Assembly: GCF_000732325.1 (NCBI RefSeq)
Contig: NZ_BBIW01000006.1
Location: 1-64,000, forward strand
DNA: 64,000 bases
Origin: Paenibacillus sp. TCA20
GTDB taxonomy: Bacteria > Bacillota > Bacilli > Paenibacillales > Paenibacillaceae
Direction of reading: 5' to 3'
The notes beneath the pieces were generated by a model, which was not told the DNA's origin, did no database searches, and saw nothing but the letters and a program-made list of their open reading frames with translations. A program made the position numbers and the translations under genes. This document shows positions 50,526 through 59,900 of the stretch, one piece after another (the stretch's first letter is position 1; every line of letters starts with the position of its first letter).

Positions 50526-51623
50526 ATGAAAATGGTATTCCGCTGGTTTGGCGAAGGCAACGATACGGTCACTCTGAATCAAATCAGGCAAATCCCAGGT
50601 GTCGAAGGCATCGTATGGGCGCTGCATGATGTTCCTGCGGGTGAAGAATGGCCGATGGACAAAATTCTCGAGATCAAGTCTCAGGCTGAACAGGCCGGGC
50701 TTCATCTCGATGTTGTTGAAAGCGTGAACATTCATGAAGATATCAAGCTTGGTCTTCCCTCCAGAGATCTGTACATTGCGAATTATAAAAGAACGATTGA
50801 GAAGCTTGCACAGGTTGGCGTCAAAGTCATTTGCTACAATTTCATGCCCATCTTCGACTGGCTGCGGACAGACTTATACAAGGAAGGACCTGACGGGTCC
50901 ACTGCTCTCTTCTATGAGAAAGCCCGAATTCATAACATGGATCCCTTTGATCTGGTTCATCAGATCAATCAGGATTCACAGCTCACAATGCCCGGATGGG
51001 AGCCTGAGCGGCTGAAGCATTTGACCGCGTTATTTGAGGCCTACAAGAATGTTACAGAGGAAGACCTATGGGCTAATCTGGAATATTTCCTTAATGAGAT
51101 CATTCCCGTTGCAGAGGCCCATGACATAAGAATGGCCATTCACCCGGACGATCCGCCATGGTCCATCTTCGGTCTGCCGCGGATTATTACAAGTCAGGAC
51201 AATGTCCGTCGTTTCCTCTCTATATATAACAGTCCGAACAACAGCATTACTCTCTGCAGCGGCTCACTCGGCGCAAATCCAGGGAATGATATCGTCTCCA
51301 TGATTCACGAATTCAAGGACCGAATTCCATTTGCCCATATCCGCAACGTCAAAGTATTTGATAACGGTGACTTTATGGAGACCTCCCACCGTACTCAAGA
51401 TGGAACGGTTGACATTACGGGAATCGTTCAGGCATACCACGACACCGGATTTACCGGATATGCCCGTCCAGATCATGGTCGGCACATATGGGATGAGAAA
51501 TGCAGACCTGGCTACGGACTGTATGATCGTGCACTCGGAATCATGTATTTATGGGGACTATGGGACGCCTACGCAAGAATAAAAGAAGGAAATAAGCTGG
51601 AAGAGCAGGTGAAGAGCATATGA
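50526..51623 (+). CDS. uxuA: mannonate dehydratase
   Basis: A 365-residue TIM-barrel enzyme that converts D-mannonate to 2-keto-3-deoxygluconate in glucuronate breakdown. [37 protein letters not shown] is the family start; later [35 protein letters not shown] and [13 protein letters not shown] carry the metal-binding His, Asp and Cys residues. The ATG at 50526 follows AAAGGTGG; four earlier codons are not used. It overlaps uxuB by 4 bases and is second in the GntR-uxuA-uxuB unit. Confidence 0.96.
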   Translation: MKMVFRWFGEGNDTVTLNQIRQIPGVEGIVWALHDVPAGEEWPMDKILEIKSQAEQAGLHLDVVESVNIHEDIKLGLPSRDLYIANYKRTIEKLAQVGVKVICYNFMPIFDWLRTDLYKEGPDGSTALFYEKARIHNMDPFDLVHQINQDSQLTMPGWEPERLKHLTALFEAYKNVTEEDLWANLEYFLNEIIPVAEAHDIRMAIHPDDPPWSIFGLPRIITSQDNVRRFLSIYNSPNNSITLCSGSLGANPGNDIVSMIHEFKDRIPFAHIRNVKVFDNGDFMETSHRTQDGTVDITGIVQAYHDTGFTGYARPDHGRHIWDEKCRPGYGLYDRALGIMYLWGLWDAYARIKEGNKLEEQVKSI

Positions 51624-52483
51624 GCAGCCTAAAATCACAGCCACACCACGCAAGTCTTGCCGGAAAAGTAGCTGTTATAACGGGAGGCTCCGGTGTGCTC
51701 TGCCGAGTGATGGCGGAAGAGCTGGCAAGACAAGGAGCCAAAGTCGCCATCTTGAACCGAACGGTGGAGAAGGGAGCCGCAGTCGCGGATACGATTAATC
51801 AGAATGGCGGCACCTCCATTGCGGTAGCCTGCGATGTAACGGACGAACAGAGCGTGATTACAGCTGCAGACACCGTCGCACAAGAGCTTGGCCTCTGTGA
51901 CATTCTGATCAATGGCGCTGGAGGGAATCGCCCTACGGCAATAACGACGAATGAGATTTTTCAGACGGAGGATCTGACCAGAGAGGATACCGTCTCCTTC
52001 TATGATCTGAAAGTCGAGGGATTTCGTGGCGTCTTTGATCTGAATATCGTAGGCACGCTGATTCCGACACAAGTATTCTCCAAACAAATGCTCGGCAGAG
52101 AAAGCACGACCATTATCAATATCTCATCTATGAGTGCTTACTCCCCAATGACGAAGGTTCCTGCCTACAGTGCCGCAAAAGCGGCGATCAGCAATTTCAC
52201 GGAGTGGCTGGCCGTTCACCTCGCTGAGGCAGGCATCCGTGTCAATGCGATTGCTCCGGGCTTCTATCTCACGGAACAGAATGAGAAGCTGCTGCTAAAT
52301 GAAGATGGAAGCTTGACTGAGCGCTCGAATAAGATTATTTCTCATACACCGATGCGCAGGTTCGGCAAACCAGAGGATCTGCTTGGGACATTGCTGTGGC
52401 TGGCTGATGAGAATGCTTCCGGCTTTGTTACAGGTACGGTCATCCCGGTCGATGGAGGCTTTAACGCCTACTCGGGTGTTTAG
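51620..52483 (+). CDS. uxuB: D-mannonate oxidoreductase, SDR type (UxuB/YjmF)
   Basis: A 287-residue [22 protein letters not shown] is an altered Rossmann motif (GGxGVLC-type), INGAGGNRP replaces NNAG as in YjmF-like mannonate or fructuronate reductases, SSMSAYSP holds the Ser and YSAAKAAI the YxxxK. It reduces fructuronate to mannonate, upstream of UxuA. The ATGA overlap with uxuA shows translational coupling. This B. subtilis-type enzyme is unrelated to the E. coli UxuB fold. Confidence 0.9.
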   Translation: MSSLKSQPHHASLAGKVAVITGGSGVLCRVMAEELARQGAKVAILNRTVEKGAAVADTINQNGGTSIAVACDVTDEQSVITAADTVAQELGLCDILINGAGGNRPTAITTNEIFQTEDLTREDTVSFYDLKVEGFRGVFDLNIVGTLIPTQVFSKQMLGRESTTIINISSMSAYSPMTKVPAYSAAKAAISNFTEWLAVHLAEAGIRVNAIAPGFYLTEQNEKLLLNEDGSLTERSNKIISHTPMRRFGKPEDLLGTLLWLADENASGFVTGTVIPVDGGFNAYSGV

Positions 52484-52517
52484 TTCACCCATCAGAACTT
52501 ATTAATTTACTGCCTCA

Positions 52518-52547
52518 GGTCTGCGTCATGTACGCAGGCCTTTCTTC
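52518..52547 (+). terminator. terminator of the uxu operon
   Basis: GGTCTGCGT and ACGCAGGCC arms with CATGT loop, followed by TTTCTTCT. Confidence 0.85.
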
Positions 52548-52720
52548 TCATTCCATGCATACAGTTCGTCATCTATAGTTTGAAATCTCTCTCTCCCAGA
52601 CGAATCAGTCCAAGCTATCAAGCCGCAGGCCATTCATTCTCTGCATCTCATGCGTGTATAGGTATTCACCTATTTCGGTGATGTCACATAGGCTAGAAGA
52701 AAAATGGAGGAATATCAAAT

Positions 52721-53608
52721 ATGCGTTTCAACGAACATTCAGCTTCACTCTACCGCCCGCAGCGGCTATGTCCAGATCCATATTATCCCTATCCTACTCC
52801 TTGCGGCCCTGTACCTTATATGATGCCTGGACCATTCCCGTATGTTAGAAATCAAGTGACTTCTTACTCTATGCACTCATACTACGGGCATCGAGCCCCA
52901 TTCCAGCAGCATTCTTCTCCGATTACAGCTGATTTTACGGGAGACGGTATTCAGGATACGGCCATGCTCGCCTGGAACTACAATGCTGAGGACAGTCCAT
53001 TTGCGACAGATATTACACTTATTATCCAAAATGGTGCCGGTGGTCCTGCCTTCCAGTATCAGCTTCCCGAGAGCTCGGGTTATAGTCCGACCCTATTTGC
53101 CGGTGATTTTGATGGAGACGGTGTTTCGGATCTGTTCATTGCCATTCAATCCGGCGGCTCCGGTGCTCTGACTTATAACTATTTATATTCCTATCACGGC
53201 GGTGTGCTAAAAGAGCTGTTCAACTCAGATCGATATAACAGTGAATATAACTATCGCGTAGATTATTTAGATAACTACAGGCTTCAGGTGATAAGTGAGA
53301 ATAACGGGAAAAGATATCTGATCGATATATCAGATCGCGGAGCTGAGTATTTATCTGCGATTTATAACGAGAATGGAACACTGAAGCAGCCGCTCCAAGG
53401 CGATGTGCTGCCTGTAAGTGGCGTATACCCGGTAGATTTCGATCAGGACGGCATATATGAGCTTCTCACTTTTCAGGGGATTATGGGGCAGTATAATGCA
53501 GATCGATTCGGCTATGTGCAGAACGCGCTGAAGTACCAGAATGGCCGCTGGACCCTGATGAATCAGTGGGTTGCCATCTATGGAGCGGATGTAAACCAAG
53601 ACCGTTAA
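52721..53608 (+). CDS. FG-GAP/VCBS-like repeat protein with Pro/Tyr-rich N-terminus
   Basis: A 295-residue protein. The N-terminus (1-65) is rich in Pro, Tyr and His (PDPYYPYPTPCGPVPYMMPG), like spore-coat or other surface proteins, and has no signal peptide. Three Asp-rich loops follow: ADFTGDGIQDTAML, GDFDGDGVSDLF and VDFDQDGIYELLTF, the calcium-type loops of FG-GAP/VCBS beta-propeller blades. They are about 60 and 110 residues apart, so the propeller is partial. TGGAGGAA precedes the ATG. Function unknown; a spore-surface role is a guess. Confidence 0.75.
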   Translation: MRFNEHSASLYRPQRLCPDPYYPYPTPCGPVPYMMPGPFPYVRNQVTSYSMHSYYGHRAPFQQHSSPITADFTGDGIQDTAMLAWNYNAEDSPFATDITLIIQNGAGGPAFQYQLPESSGYSPTLFAGDFDGDGVSDLFIAIQSGGSGALTYNYLYSYHGGVLKELFNSDRYNSEYNYRVDYLDNYRLQVISENNGKRYLIDISDRGAEYLSAIYNENGTLKQPLQGDVLPVSGVYPVDFDQDGIYELLTFQGIMGQYNADRFGYVQNALKYQNGRWTLMNQWVAIYGADVNQDR

Positions 53609-53634
53609 ACTGTCTTATTCATGGAAAAAGCAAA

Positions 53635-53738
53635 AACAGCTAACCATTAGAATGAAATCCTCCATCATGGTAGAAGTAGAGTTTGTTAAATCAACTGTCT
53701 ACTATGATGGGAGCATATCAGAAGCGTGGTTAGCTGTT
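53635..53738. repeat. 104-bp long inverted repeat between convergent genes
   Basis: AACAGCTAACCA (53635-53646) pairs with TGGTTAGCTGTT (53727-53738). Inner arms CCATCAT/ATGATGG and GTAG/CTAC extend the fold. It may be a terminator, a MITE-like relic or a structured RNA. Confidence 0.55.
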
Positions 53739-53838
53739 CTGCTGTTGAATATTCTTAGTTGTCACTTTATTTTAGTGAATGTTAAATCTAAAGCTTGAAT
53801 CGTCTTTATTATAAAGTCATTATTCGCTCGAATCACAA

Positions 53839-54792
53839 TTAGTAGCTCGGCCAACCATTCGGCCAATTCAGGTCATTGATTAGCAGCTTAGGAGCCCCGT
53901 TGTCATCTGCATCATAGGCATGTCTCACAATAACATTCGTACTGTAGATATCCTGTCCGCCGGGTCCCTTCCACTTGACATTACCTGAATCAAGCACGGT
54001 ACCCCCGCCATTCAGCATATTAACACCATTCTTGTCCACATACGGTCCAGTAATGCTGGTTGAGCGGCCATAGACGATTTTGTAAGTACTGTTGACGCCC
54101 TGACAGCAGGAATCGATTGAAGCGAATAAGTAGTAATAGCCATTACGGTAAACAATGCTTGGTCCTTCAATAGCTCCGTTGTTCGATGGTCTCGCAGCGA
54201 TGGAATAGATGCTGCCTGTCGGCTTCATCGTATTTTTATCCAGCTTCGTGAGCTTGATACCGCTCCAATAAGAGCCGAAGGCAAGCCACGGTTCGCCGTT
54301 CGCATCAATGACGAGATTCGGATCAATGGCATTATAATTGTTAGACGTCGTGGTCCGGAGCACTAAGCCATCATCTCTCCACTGCCCTGCACCTACACTG
54401 GAAGCGGATGCAAGACCGATCGCAGACTGGTTGGAGCCGAATGTCGAGATGGAGTAGTACAGCCATACTCTGCCGTTGTATTCTTGAATATCCGGAGCCC
54501 ATACGTCGTTATGAGTTTGATTCGGTACATAAGTGCTCCACCAGGAAGGAGGACTCAGAAAGATCTGTGGGACCCGGTACCAGTTGGTGCCATTGTCCGA
54601 TTTCAGCACCTGAATGCCCTGCCCTGTGGAGAACGTATACCAGCTGTTCCCTTCCTTGATGATGCTTGGATCATGCACCCCAATATCTCCTGTCAAATTC
54701 CAAAAAGCTGCAAAACCAGGTGAACTGAGTCCGAACACGGACACCGATGTAGCGAGCGCTGCCGTAAGCAGCCACTTCTTTAGCTTTTTCAC
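53839..54792 (-). CDS. abnA: secreted endo-1,5-alpha-L-arabinanase (GH43)
   Basis: A 317-residue secreted enzyme. The signal peptide MKKLKKWLLTAALATSVSVF to about residue 29 ends at GFAA. The GH43 five-bladed propeller follows, with catalytic Asp41 in VHDPSI, the pKa-setting Asp in AIDPNLV and the Glu acid in AIEGPSI, plus the HNDVWAPDI substrate block. It releases arabino-oligosaccharides from pectic arabinan. There is no carbohydrate-binding module. The GTG start at 54792 has GGCGGTG upstream. A cre-like site upstream suggests CcpA repression. It is divergent from an ArsR-like regulator. Confidence 0.93.
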   Translation of the reverse strand: MKKLKKWLLTAALATSVSVFGLSSPGFAAFWNLTGDIGVHDPSIIKEGNSWYTFSTGQGIQVLKSDNGTNWYRVPQIFLSPPSWWSTYVPNQTHNDVWAPDIQEYNGRVWLYYSISTFGSNQSAIGLASASSVGAGQWRDDGLVLRTTTSNNYNAIDPNLVIDANGEPWLAFGSYWSGIKLTKLDKNTMKPTGSIYSIAARPSNNGAIEGPSIVYRNGYYYLFASIDSCCQGVNSTYKIVYGRSTSITGPYVDKNGVNMLNGGGTVLDSGNVKWKGPGGQDIYSTNVIVRHAYDADDNGAPKLLINDLNWPNGWPSY

Positions 54793-54868
54793 TGAATATC
54801 ACCGCCATGAATGGATTAGAGTCATTTAATTTAAATAAACTTAAACTATTTTAGACTCGTCAAGATTA

Positions 54869-54882
54869 TAAAAGCGTTTACA
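54869..54882. promoter_or_regulatory. cre-like catabolite site upstream of abnA
   Basis: TGTAAACGCTTTTA on the minus strand matches the cre consensus TGWNANCGNTNWCA at all but one position. It lies 77 bp upstream of the abnA start. Confidence 0.7.
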
Positions 54883-55112
54883 TTTTTCCGCAACTAAAAT
54901 TTTACATTTTGTTCATATTTTTTAGTCGTGCCGCATCCTGTTCTCCTCTTTTGTTATTCTTTCATGTTGTTCGCATGGCAAAAATAGCTTAGAATGCAAT
55001 TATCATCTATATTACATTATTACCATGGTCTGCTATTTTAGCGGGTCATCTAACGCTGCCTCACTACATAATCTACAAAACTCTCATTTTTTCGTGGAAA
55101 GGAATTCTACAT

Positions 55113-56030
55113 ATGATCTACATAAAAGATTTAATGTCCGGCATTCATATATTCAAGGCACTCAGCTCGGATGTCAGAATACAGATTATAGATATGCTGT
55201 CCAAGCATCAAAGTCTGAACCTGAATGACATTGCTACTAGGCTAAACCTGACAAACGGTGCCATTACGATGCACATCAAGAAGCTTGAGGAGAGCGGCCT
55301 GATCAACATCAACACTGCTGTCGGTAAGCATGGGATCCAGAAAATCTGTTATCTGAATGATGATAAGCTGATGGTCGATATACGAAGTCAGGATATACAT
55401 AACCGATATGAAGCCGAAATCAAAGTCGGACACTACAGTAATTATAAGGCTCTACCTACCTGCGGCCTTGCTACGAAGGACAGCATCGTTGGCGATTTTG
55501 ATGAACCGAGGTATTTTGCTGATCCCATGCGGATTGACGCTGAGCTGATCTGGCTGTCAGAAGGCTTCCTTGAATACCGAATTCCTAATTACCTCAAATC
55601 AAATGAGTCGTTCAAGGAGATTCAATTCTCGATGGAGCTGGGTTCAGAAGCACCCGGATTTAATAACAACTACCCTTCCGATATCTATTTCTATTTGAAT
55701 GGAATTGAGCTGGGCTGCTGGACAAGTCCGGGGGATTTCGGAGATAAGCGAGGGGCATTTAACCCGGAATGGTGGCCGCCGCATCTGAACCAGTATGGCA
55801 TGCTGAAGCTGATTCGAATCAACGAGGAAGGCAGCTATGTTGACGGATGCCGAATTTCAGATGTTACCCTGAAGGATATTGCGCTTGACTATAAGAGTGA
55901 TATTCGATTCCGTATCGCGGTAACCGATCATCCTGTCAACAAAGGCGGTCTTACTGTATACGGCAAGCATTTCGGCAATTACAGCCAGGACATTCTGGCA
56001 CGGGTATTGTATCATGTCGAAGGCGAATAA
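55113..56030 (+). CDS. ArsR-like regulator with a large C-terminal domain
   Basis: A 305-residue protein. Residues 8-85 form an ArsR/winged-helix domain (IFKALSSDVRIQIIDMLSKHQSLNLNDIATRLNLTNGAITMHIKKLEESGLI). The rest, from residue 100, is beta-rich, with KVGHYSNYKALPTCGLATKDSIVGDFDEPRYFADP, WLSEGFLEYRIPNYL and PSDIYFYLNGIELGCWTSPGDFGDKRG, resembling a carbohydrate-binding jelly roll. It likely senses a sugar and controls the divergent abnA. AAAGGAATTC precedes the ATG. The class is often annotated only as ArsR family. Confidence 0.82.
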   Translation: MIYIKDLMSGIHIFKALSSDVRIQIIDMLSKHQSLNLNDIATRLNLTNGAITMHIKKLEESGLININTAVGKHGIQKICYLNDDKLMVDIRSQDIHNRYEAEIKVGHYSNYKALPTCGLATKDSIVGDFDEPRYFADPMRIDAELIWLSEGFLEYRIPNYLKSNESFKEIQFSMELGSEAPGFNNNYPSDIYFYLNGIELGCWTSPGDFGDKRGAFNPEWWPPHLNQYGMLKLIRINEEGSYVDGCRISDVTLKDIALDYKSDIRFRIAVTDHPVNKGGLTVYGKHFGNYSQDILARVLYHVEGE

Positions 56031-56247
56031 TCATTTTATAATCGCATTTAGCTTCATAACGTCATAGAGGTCTGCAGCATTCGCGATGCTCATCATATCC
56101 AAGTCGCGATGCTGGCAGGCTTTTATTACTTGTATAAGAAGAGGTACCCTTAGTCTGCATTATAATGCATGTGGAAATAATGGAAGATATGATAGAATGG
56201 AAGTTCTGATTTGTCAGGAAAATGAATGATAAAGGATGCGTAAATAG

Positions 56248-57018
56248 ATGGAACCATCGATAACAACAGATAAGAACAGCATAACGATGGAGATTATCGA
56301 GGTATGTCTGCTTGCCGGAAAAATCATGCTCCAGAGCGGAGCCGAAACCTATCGTGTCGAAGATACGATGATGCGGATCGCTTCTGCCTATGGAATGCCT
56401 AATTCCCACAGCTACGTTACACCAACTGGTATTATCTTCTCCACAGACGGTTTACAGCCAGCCAAGCTGATCCGGATCTCGGAGCGGACGACCGACCTGC
56501 ATAAGGTAGCTGCCGTCAACAATGTTTCTCGTGCAATTGGAAGAGACGAGCTCAATCCTAGCGAAGCTTATCATCAGCTGAAGGATATTGAGAAGGAGTC
56601 GGTTCTGTACCGAGTTATCGCACGGACCTGCGCCGCTGCCCTGGCTAGTGGCTGCTTCACCATCATGTTTCAAGGCGGATGGACAGATTTTCTGCCCGCC
56701 GTATTATGCGGTGGTGTCGGGTACGCCGCAGTGAGCCTTTTTCAAAGGCTGTCACAGGTTCGCTTTTTCGCGGAATTCACCGCTTCATTTATTATTGGTC
56801 TTCTGGCTCTCGTCATGGTCCTCATAGAGGTCGGCAGCGAGCTGGACAAGATTATTATCGGCTCTGTCATGCCGCTCGTACCTGGGCTGGCTATTACGAA
56901 TGCTGTGAGGGATCTGATGGCAGGGCATCTCGTGTCCGGGCTTTCCAAGGGGGCCGATGCTTTTCTGACGGCGTTCGCGATCGGTGCTGGAATTGCCGTC
57001 GTCTTCACTATTATGTAA
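56248..57018 (+). CDS. threonine/serine exporter family, ThrE N-terminal half (YjjP type)
   Basis: A 256-residue protein. The cytoplasmic DUF1212 part (CLLAGKIMLQSGAETYRVEDTMMRIASAYG, then SYVTPTGIIFS and RISERTTDLHKVAAVN) is followed by five membrane helices from about residue 130. With the 144-residue partner immediately downstream it makes the split ThrE exporter of threonine/serine or other amino or organic acids. GATGCG precedes the ATG. The two genes are 23 bp apart. Confidence 0.9.
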   Translation: MEPSITTDKNSITMEIIEVCLLAGKIMLQSGAETYRVEDTMMRIASAYGMPNSHSYVTPTGIIFSTDGLQPAKLIRISERTTDLHKVAAVNNVSRAIGRDELNPSEAYHQLKDIEKESVLYRVIARTCAAALASGCFTIMFQGGWTDFLPAVLCGGVGYAAVSLFQRLSQVRFFAEFTASFIIGLLALVMVLIEVGSELDKIIIGSVMPLVPGLAITNAVRDLMAGHLVSGLSKGADAFLTAFAIGAGIAVVFTIM

Positions 57019-57041
57019 ATGAAAGCTGAGGTACGAACATC

Positions 57042-57476
57042 ATGTTTATTCATATCGTGGAACAAGCTGTAACCAGCTTCATCGCTTCCCTTGCCTTTGG
57101 CATTATTTTTAACGCGCCTCGCAAAATGCTCTTCCCCTGCGGAATTGTCGGTATGCTCGGCTGGATCATATACGATATTATGGAACCTGGATATGAGGCG
57201 GTCTCCGCTACCCTGATGGCAACCCTGGTCATTGGTGTATTAAGCCAGGTCTTTGCAAGGCTCTACAAGCATCCGGTCATTATCTTCAGCGTAGCCGGCA
57301 TTATTCCGCTCGTTCCAGGAGGGATGGCTTATAATGCCATGCGATATTTTGTACAGAACGATTATACGACTGCCGTGGAGCTTGCTGCCAAAGCGCTCAT
57401 GATTGCAGGGAGCATCGCGGTCGGACTGATCTTATCCGAGGTGCTTAATCAGGCCTTCCGTAGGAAACAAGCCTAA
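57042..57476 (+). CDS. threonine/serine exporter family, ThrE C-terminal half (YjjB type)
   Basis: A 144-residue integral membrane protein with four helices: FIASLAFGIIFNAPRKML, CGIVGMLGWIIYDI, VIGVLSQVFARLY and the LPG-type loop IIPLVPGGMAYNAM. This is the DUF3815/ThrE_2 domain that pairs with the DUF1212 subunit. Together the two halves recreate full-length ThrE. GAGGTACG precedes the ATG. A strong terminator follows the gene, so this pair is a complete operon. Confidence 0.9.
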   Translation: MFIHIVEQAVTSFIASLAFGIIFNAPRKMLFPCGIVGMLGWIIYDIMEPGYEAVSATLMATLVIGVLSQVFARLYKHPVIIFSVAGIIPLVPGGMAYNAMRYFVQNDYTTAVELAAKALMIAGSIAVGLILSEVLNQAFRRKQA

Positions 57477-57488
57477 TACAGCGATATT

Positions 57489-57554
57489 AAAAAAAGAACT
57501 CGTTTGTCCTTCTAAGGAGTATACATCCGTATACCGCTGGACCCGAGTTCTTTT
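57489..57554. terminator. bidirectional terminator exporter / GNAT
   Basis: AAAAGAACTCG and CGAGTTCTTTT arms with TGTCC/GGAC inside. Confidence 0.88.
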
Positions 57555-57630
57555 ATATTTTGCAGCTACAGTGTGCAGCCAATTAAATGTATATTAGACG
57601 TAAACGAATATAAGAAAAAAGTGAATTGGA

Positions 57631-58137
57631 TTAGTCCAATTTTTTGCCGAGAATGGCTAGATCACGCCTTACACCGTCCAGAACAGCGATCTCGGGATAG
57701 TAGCCCCACTGTTCAAAGCCGTATTTCTTCAATAATCGAAGACTTGGTTCATTGTGACCAAATACAAAGCCCAGCAAGGTTGTAACACCCAGCCGCGGAC
57801 TATCCTCAATGACCTTCTCGATGAGCCGGCTCCCTGCTCCTGTCCCTCTGAAGGCTTCGTCAACATAGACGCTCACCTCAGCCGTACCGTCGTAAGCAGG
57901 TCTTCCGTAGAAGGAGCTTAAGCTGACCCAGCCTGCGATCTGTTCATCATACTTCATCACCCATAATGGACGCTTGTCCGGTGAATGCTCCTCAAACCAA
58001 GGTATACGGCTCTCAACCGTGACCGGTTCAAGATCAGCTGTGACCATTCTCCCTGCAACGGTTGAATTGTAGATCGCAACAATAGCGGGCAAGTCCTCTA
58101 GTTGTGCATAGCTGAATGTAATGTTCGGTTCCTTCAC
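57631..58137 (-). CDS. phosphinothricin-type GNAT N-acetyltransferase
   Basis: A 168-residue GNAT of the phosphinothricin/MddA-like group. ITFSYAQLEDLPAIVAIYNSTVAGRMVTADLEPVTVESR is the family start, then VSVYVDEAFRGTGAGSRLIEKVI is the acetyl-CoA loop and GFVFGHNEPSLRLLKKYGFEQWGYYPEIAVLDGVRRDLAIL the characteristic end. Natural substrates include methionine sulfoximine and related amino acids. The GTG start at 58137 has GGGGGATAAC upstream. It is a single gene converging on the exporter operon. Confidence 0.9.
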   Translation of the reverse strand: MKEPNITFSYAQLEDLPAIVAIYNSTVAGRMVTADLEPVTVESRIPWFEEHSPDKRPLWVMKYDEQIAGWVSLSSFYGRPAYDGTAEVSVYVDEAFRGTGAGSRLIEKVIEDSPRLGVTTLLGFVFGHNEPSLRLLKKYGFEQWGYYPEIAVLDGVRRDLAILGKKLD

Positions 58138-58384
58138 AGCTGTTATCCCCCACTAATATCATTTTTTAATGACTAGATTAACAGAGAAGACCCAGAATGA
58201 TCAATAGAAAAATTCCAGAAGAGTCTCCAGCAGTGTTCAGCGGCTTAACTTGACTCATTAGAATGTGTAAGAAGATTTAATGCAGAGCTTATGACTTGAG
58301 CTTATCGAATTTATCAAGAACTATAAACTTTTTTCGAAGTCATGCGTCTATATTGGTAAGTACACTTAGGAAGGATGAAAGAAG

Positions 58385-58765
58385 TTGAAGACAAAAAAGA
58401 AGTGGCTTGTACTGTCGGGTAGTCTTGTTTTGGTACTGGCGCTTGGTATTTGGTACGTTCAAAGTTCTGATATTTTACTAGGATGGTCATCGCCATCTAA
58501 GCAACAAGAATATTACACAGGTACCGTTATTGAAATAGTTGAGGAAAATTCCACAATTGATGGAGATAAGGTACTTCATTCTATAAAACTTGACACTGGA
58601 GATGTGTTGACAGTAACCAAAAATACGATGTTCTTTGATCAAACAAGTGATGTCAAACGAACAGAATCCGATTTAGGTGTCATACAAGAAGGTGTTGAAG
58701 TCGAGGCATGGAGTAGACAAGTCAATAATCATATGTTTGAAGCATTTGAAATAACAGCGAAATAA
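58385..58765 (+). CDS. membrane-anchored small extracytoplasmic protein
   Basis: A 126-residue protein with one N-terminal transmembrane segment (LVLSGSLVLVLALGIWYV) and an external beta-strand domain (YYTGTVIEIVEENSTIDGDKVLHSIKLDTGDVLTVTKNTMFFDQ), which looks OB-fold or SH3-like. There is no lipobox. The start is a TTG at 58385 with GGAAGGATG upstream. A short terminator follows. I do not recognise the family. Confidence 0.7.
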   Translation: MKTKKKWLVLSGSLVLVLALGIWYVQSSDILLGWSSPSKQQEYYTGTVIEIVEENSTIDGDKVLHSIKLDTGDVLTVTKNTMFFDQTSDVKRTESDLGVIQEGVEVEAWSRQVNNHMFEAFEITAK

Positions 58766-58777
58766 GATCAATAAAAA

Positions 58778-58802
58778 ACAAGCCTTTAAAAGCTGTTTTT
58801 TG
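58778..58802 (+). terminator. terminator of the small anchored protein gene
   Basis: AAAAAACAAGC and GCTGTTTTTTG arms, with a T-rich end. Confidence 0.75.
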
Positions 58803-58869
58803 TCTCAAGTTAGTTTTTATTCATTCATGATTAATGAAGAATAAATCGCAAATATTCAGCTAGATACCA

Positions 58870-59745
58870 TCAGGCCATACGGGTCAGCTCCAGATCGTAA
58901 GGCAGCCCGGTCTGCTCTGCACTCCAGTTCCACAGGAACTGGGATGTCGCCTCATCCATTGCATGAGGCTTCAGCTCCTGAACCTTCTCCTCATAAAAAT
59001 ACTCGCCTGTAACCCCTTTCACTTCGGGTCGAATCGCTAGATAGATTGCAGTCCTTGCCCCTTCCTCCGGCGAGAGGAAAAAGGGGGTTTTCGCCAAAAA
59101 GGCCATGATCTTCGTACCGAAGCCCGTATTGCGATTAACCCCAATGCTGGTGCCTACTGCCCCTGGATGAAGTGCATTGACTGTAACGCTTGTTCCTTCC
59201 AGTCGGTAGGCCAGTTCTCTAGTAAACAGCACATTTGCCAGCTTGGACTGGCCGTAACTCTTCACCACGTTAAATCCCTTTGTCAGATGCGGATCTTCCT
59301 GATGGATTTTGCCAAATTTATAGGCACCTGATGCCACATTAACGACTCTTCCTTCAGGTGCATGTAATAGACTCGGAAGCAGCAGTCTTGTCAGTAAATA
59401 ATGGCCTAGATGATTCACGCCAATCCCCATTTCAAACCCGTCCGATGTTTCCTCTCTCTTCAGAGAAACCACACCTGCATTATTAATAAGCACATCCAGC
59501 TTCTCATGGACTGATTGGAATTGTTCAGCAAAGCGGCGGATGCTGCTCAAAGAGCCCAGATCAAGTAACATCAGCTCAATCTGCTTTGAGCCTGTTGCGG
59601 CTATAGCTTCATTCAGCGCTTTACGTCCTCGCTCTTCGCTTCGGCATGCCATGATAACATGATACCCTTGCAGTGCTAATTCAATGGTTGTCGCAAGGCC
59701 CATGCCGGAATTGGCGCCAGTTACGATAGCTGTTTTTGATTTCAT
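58870..59745 (-). CDS. short-chain dehydrogenase/reductase (retinol dehydrogenase-like)
   Basis: A 291-residue SDR of the WWOX/retinol-dehydrogenase-like type. TGANSGMGLATT is the NAD(P) motif, NNAGVVSL follows, then VVNVASGAYKFG with the Ser, and YGQSKLANVL with the YxxxK. The longer C-terminus (FFLSPEEGARTAIYLAIRPEVKGVTGEYFYEEKVQELKP) is characteristic of this subgroup. GAAAGGGTG precedes the ATG. The substrate is unknown, commonly an aldehyde or xenobiotic carbonyl. Confidence 0.9.
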   Translation of the reverse strand: MKSKTAIVTGANSGMGLATTIELALQGYHVIMACRSEERGRKALNEAIAATGSKQIELMLLDLGSLSSIRRFAEQFQSVHEKLDVLINNAGVVSLKREETSDGFEMGIGVNHLGHYLLTRLLLPSLLHAPEGRVVNVASGAYKFGKIHQEDPHLTKGFNVVKSYGQSKLANVLFTRELAYRLEGTSVTVNALHPGAVGTSIGVNRNTGFGTKIMAFLAKTPFFLSPEEGARTAIYLAIRPEVKGVTGEYFYEEKVQELKPHAMDEATSQFLWNWSAEQTGLPYDLELTRMA

Positions 59746-59900
59746 TGGCTAATCACCCTTTCAGCAGGAAACATGCAGCTGTTGTTCTAGTTACAGGCTT
59801 ATATAATAAGGTCGATGATCGATGGATAACAATTCAATTGATTCATACTTCCTATATCATACCTTATAAATATTTCAAAATAAAATAGAGGGATAAGCCA

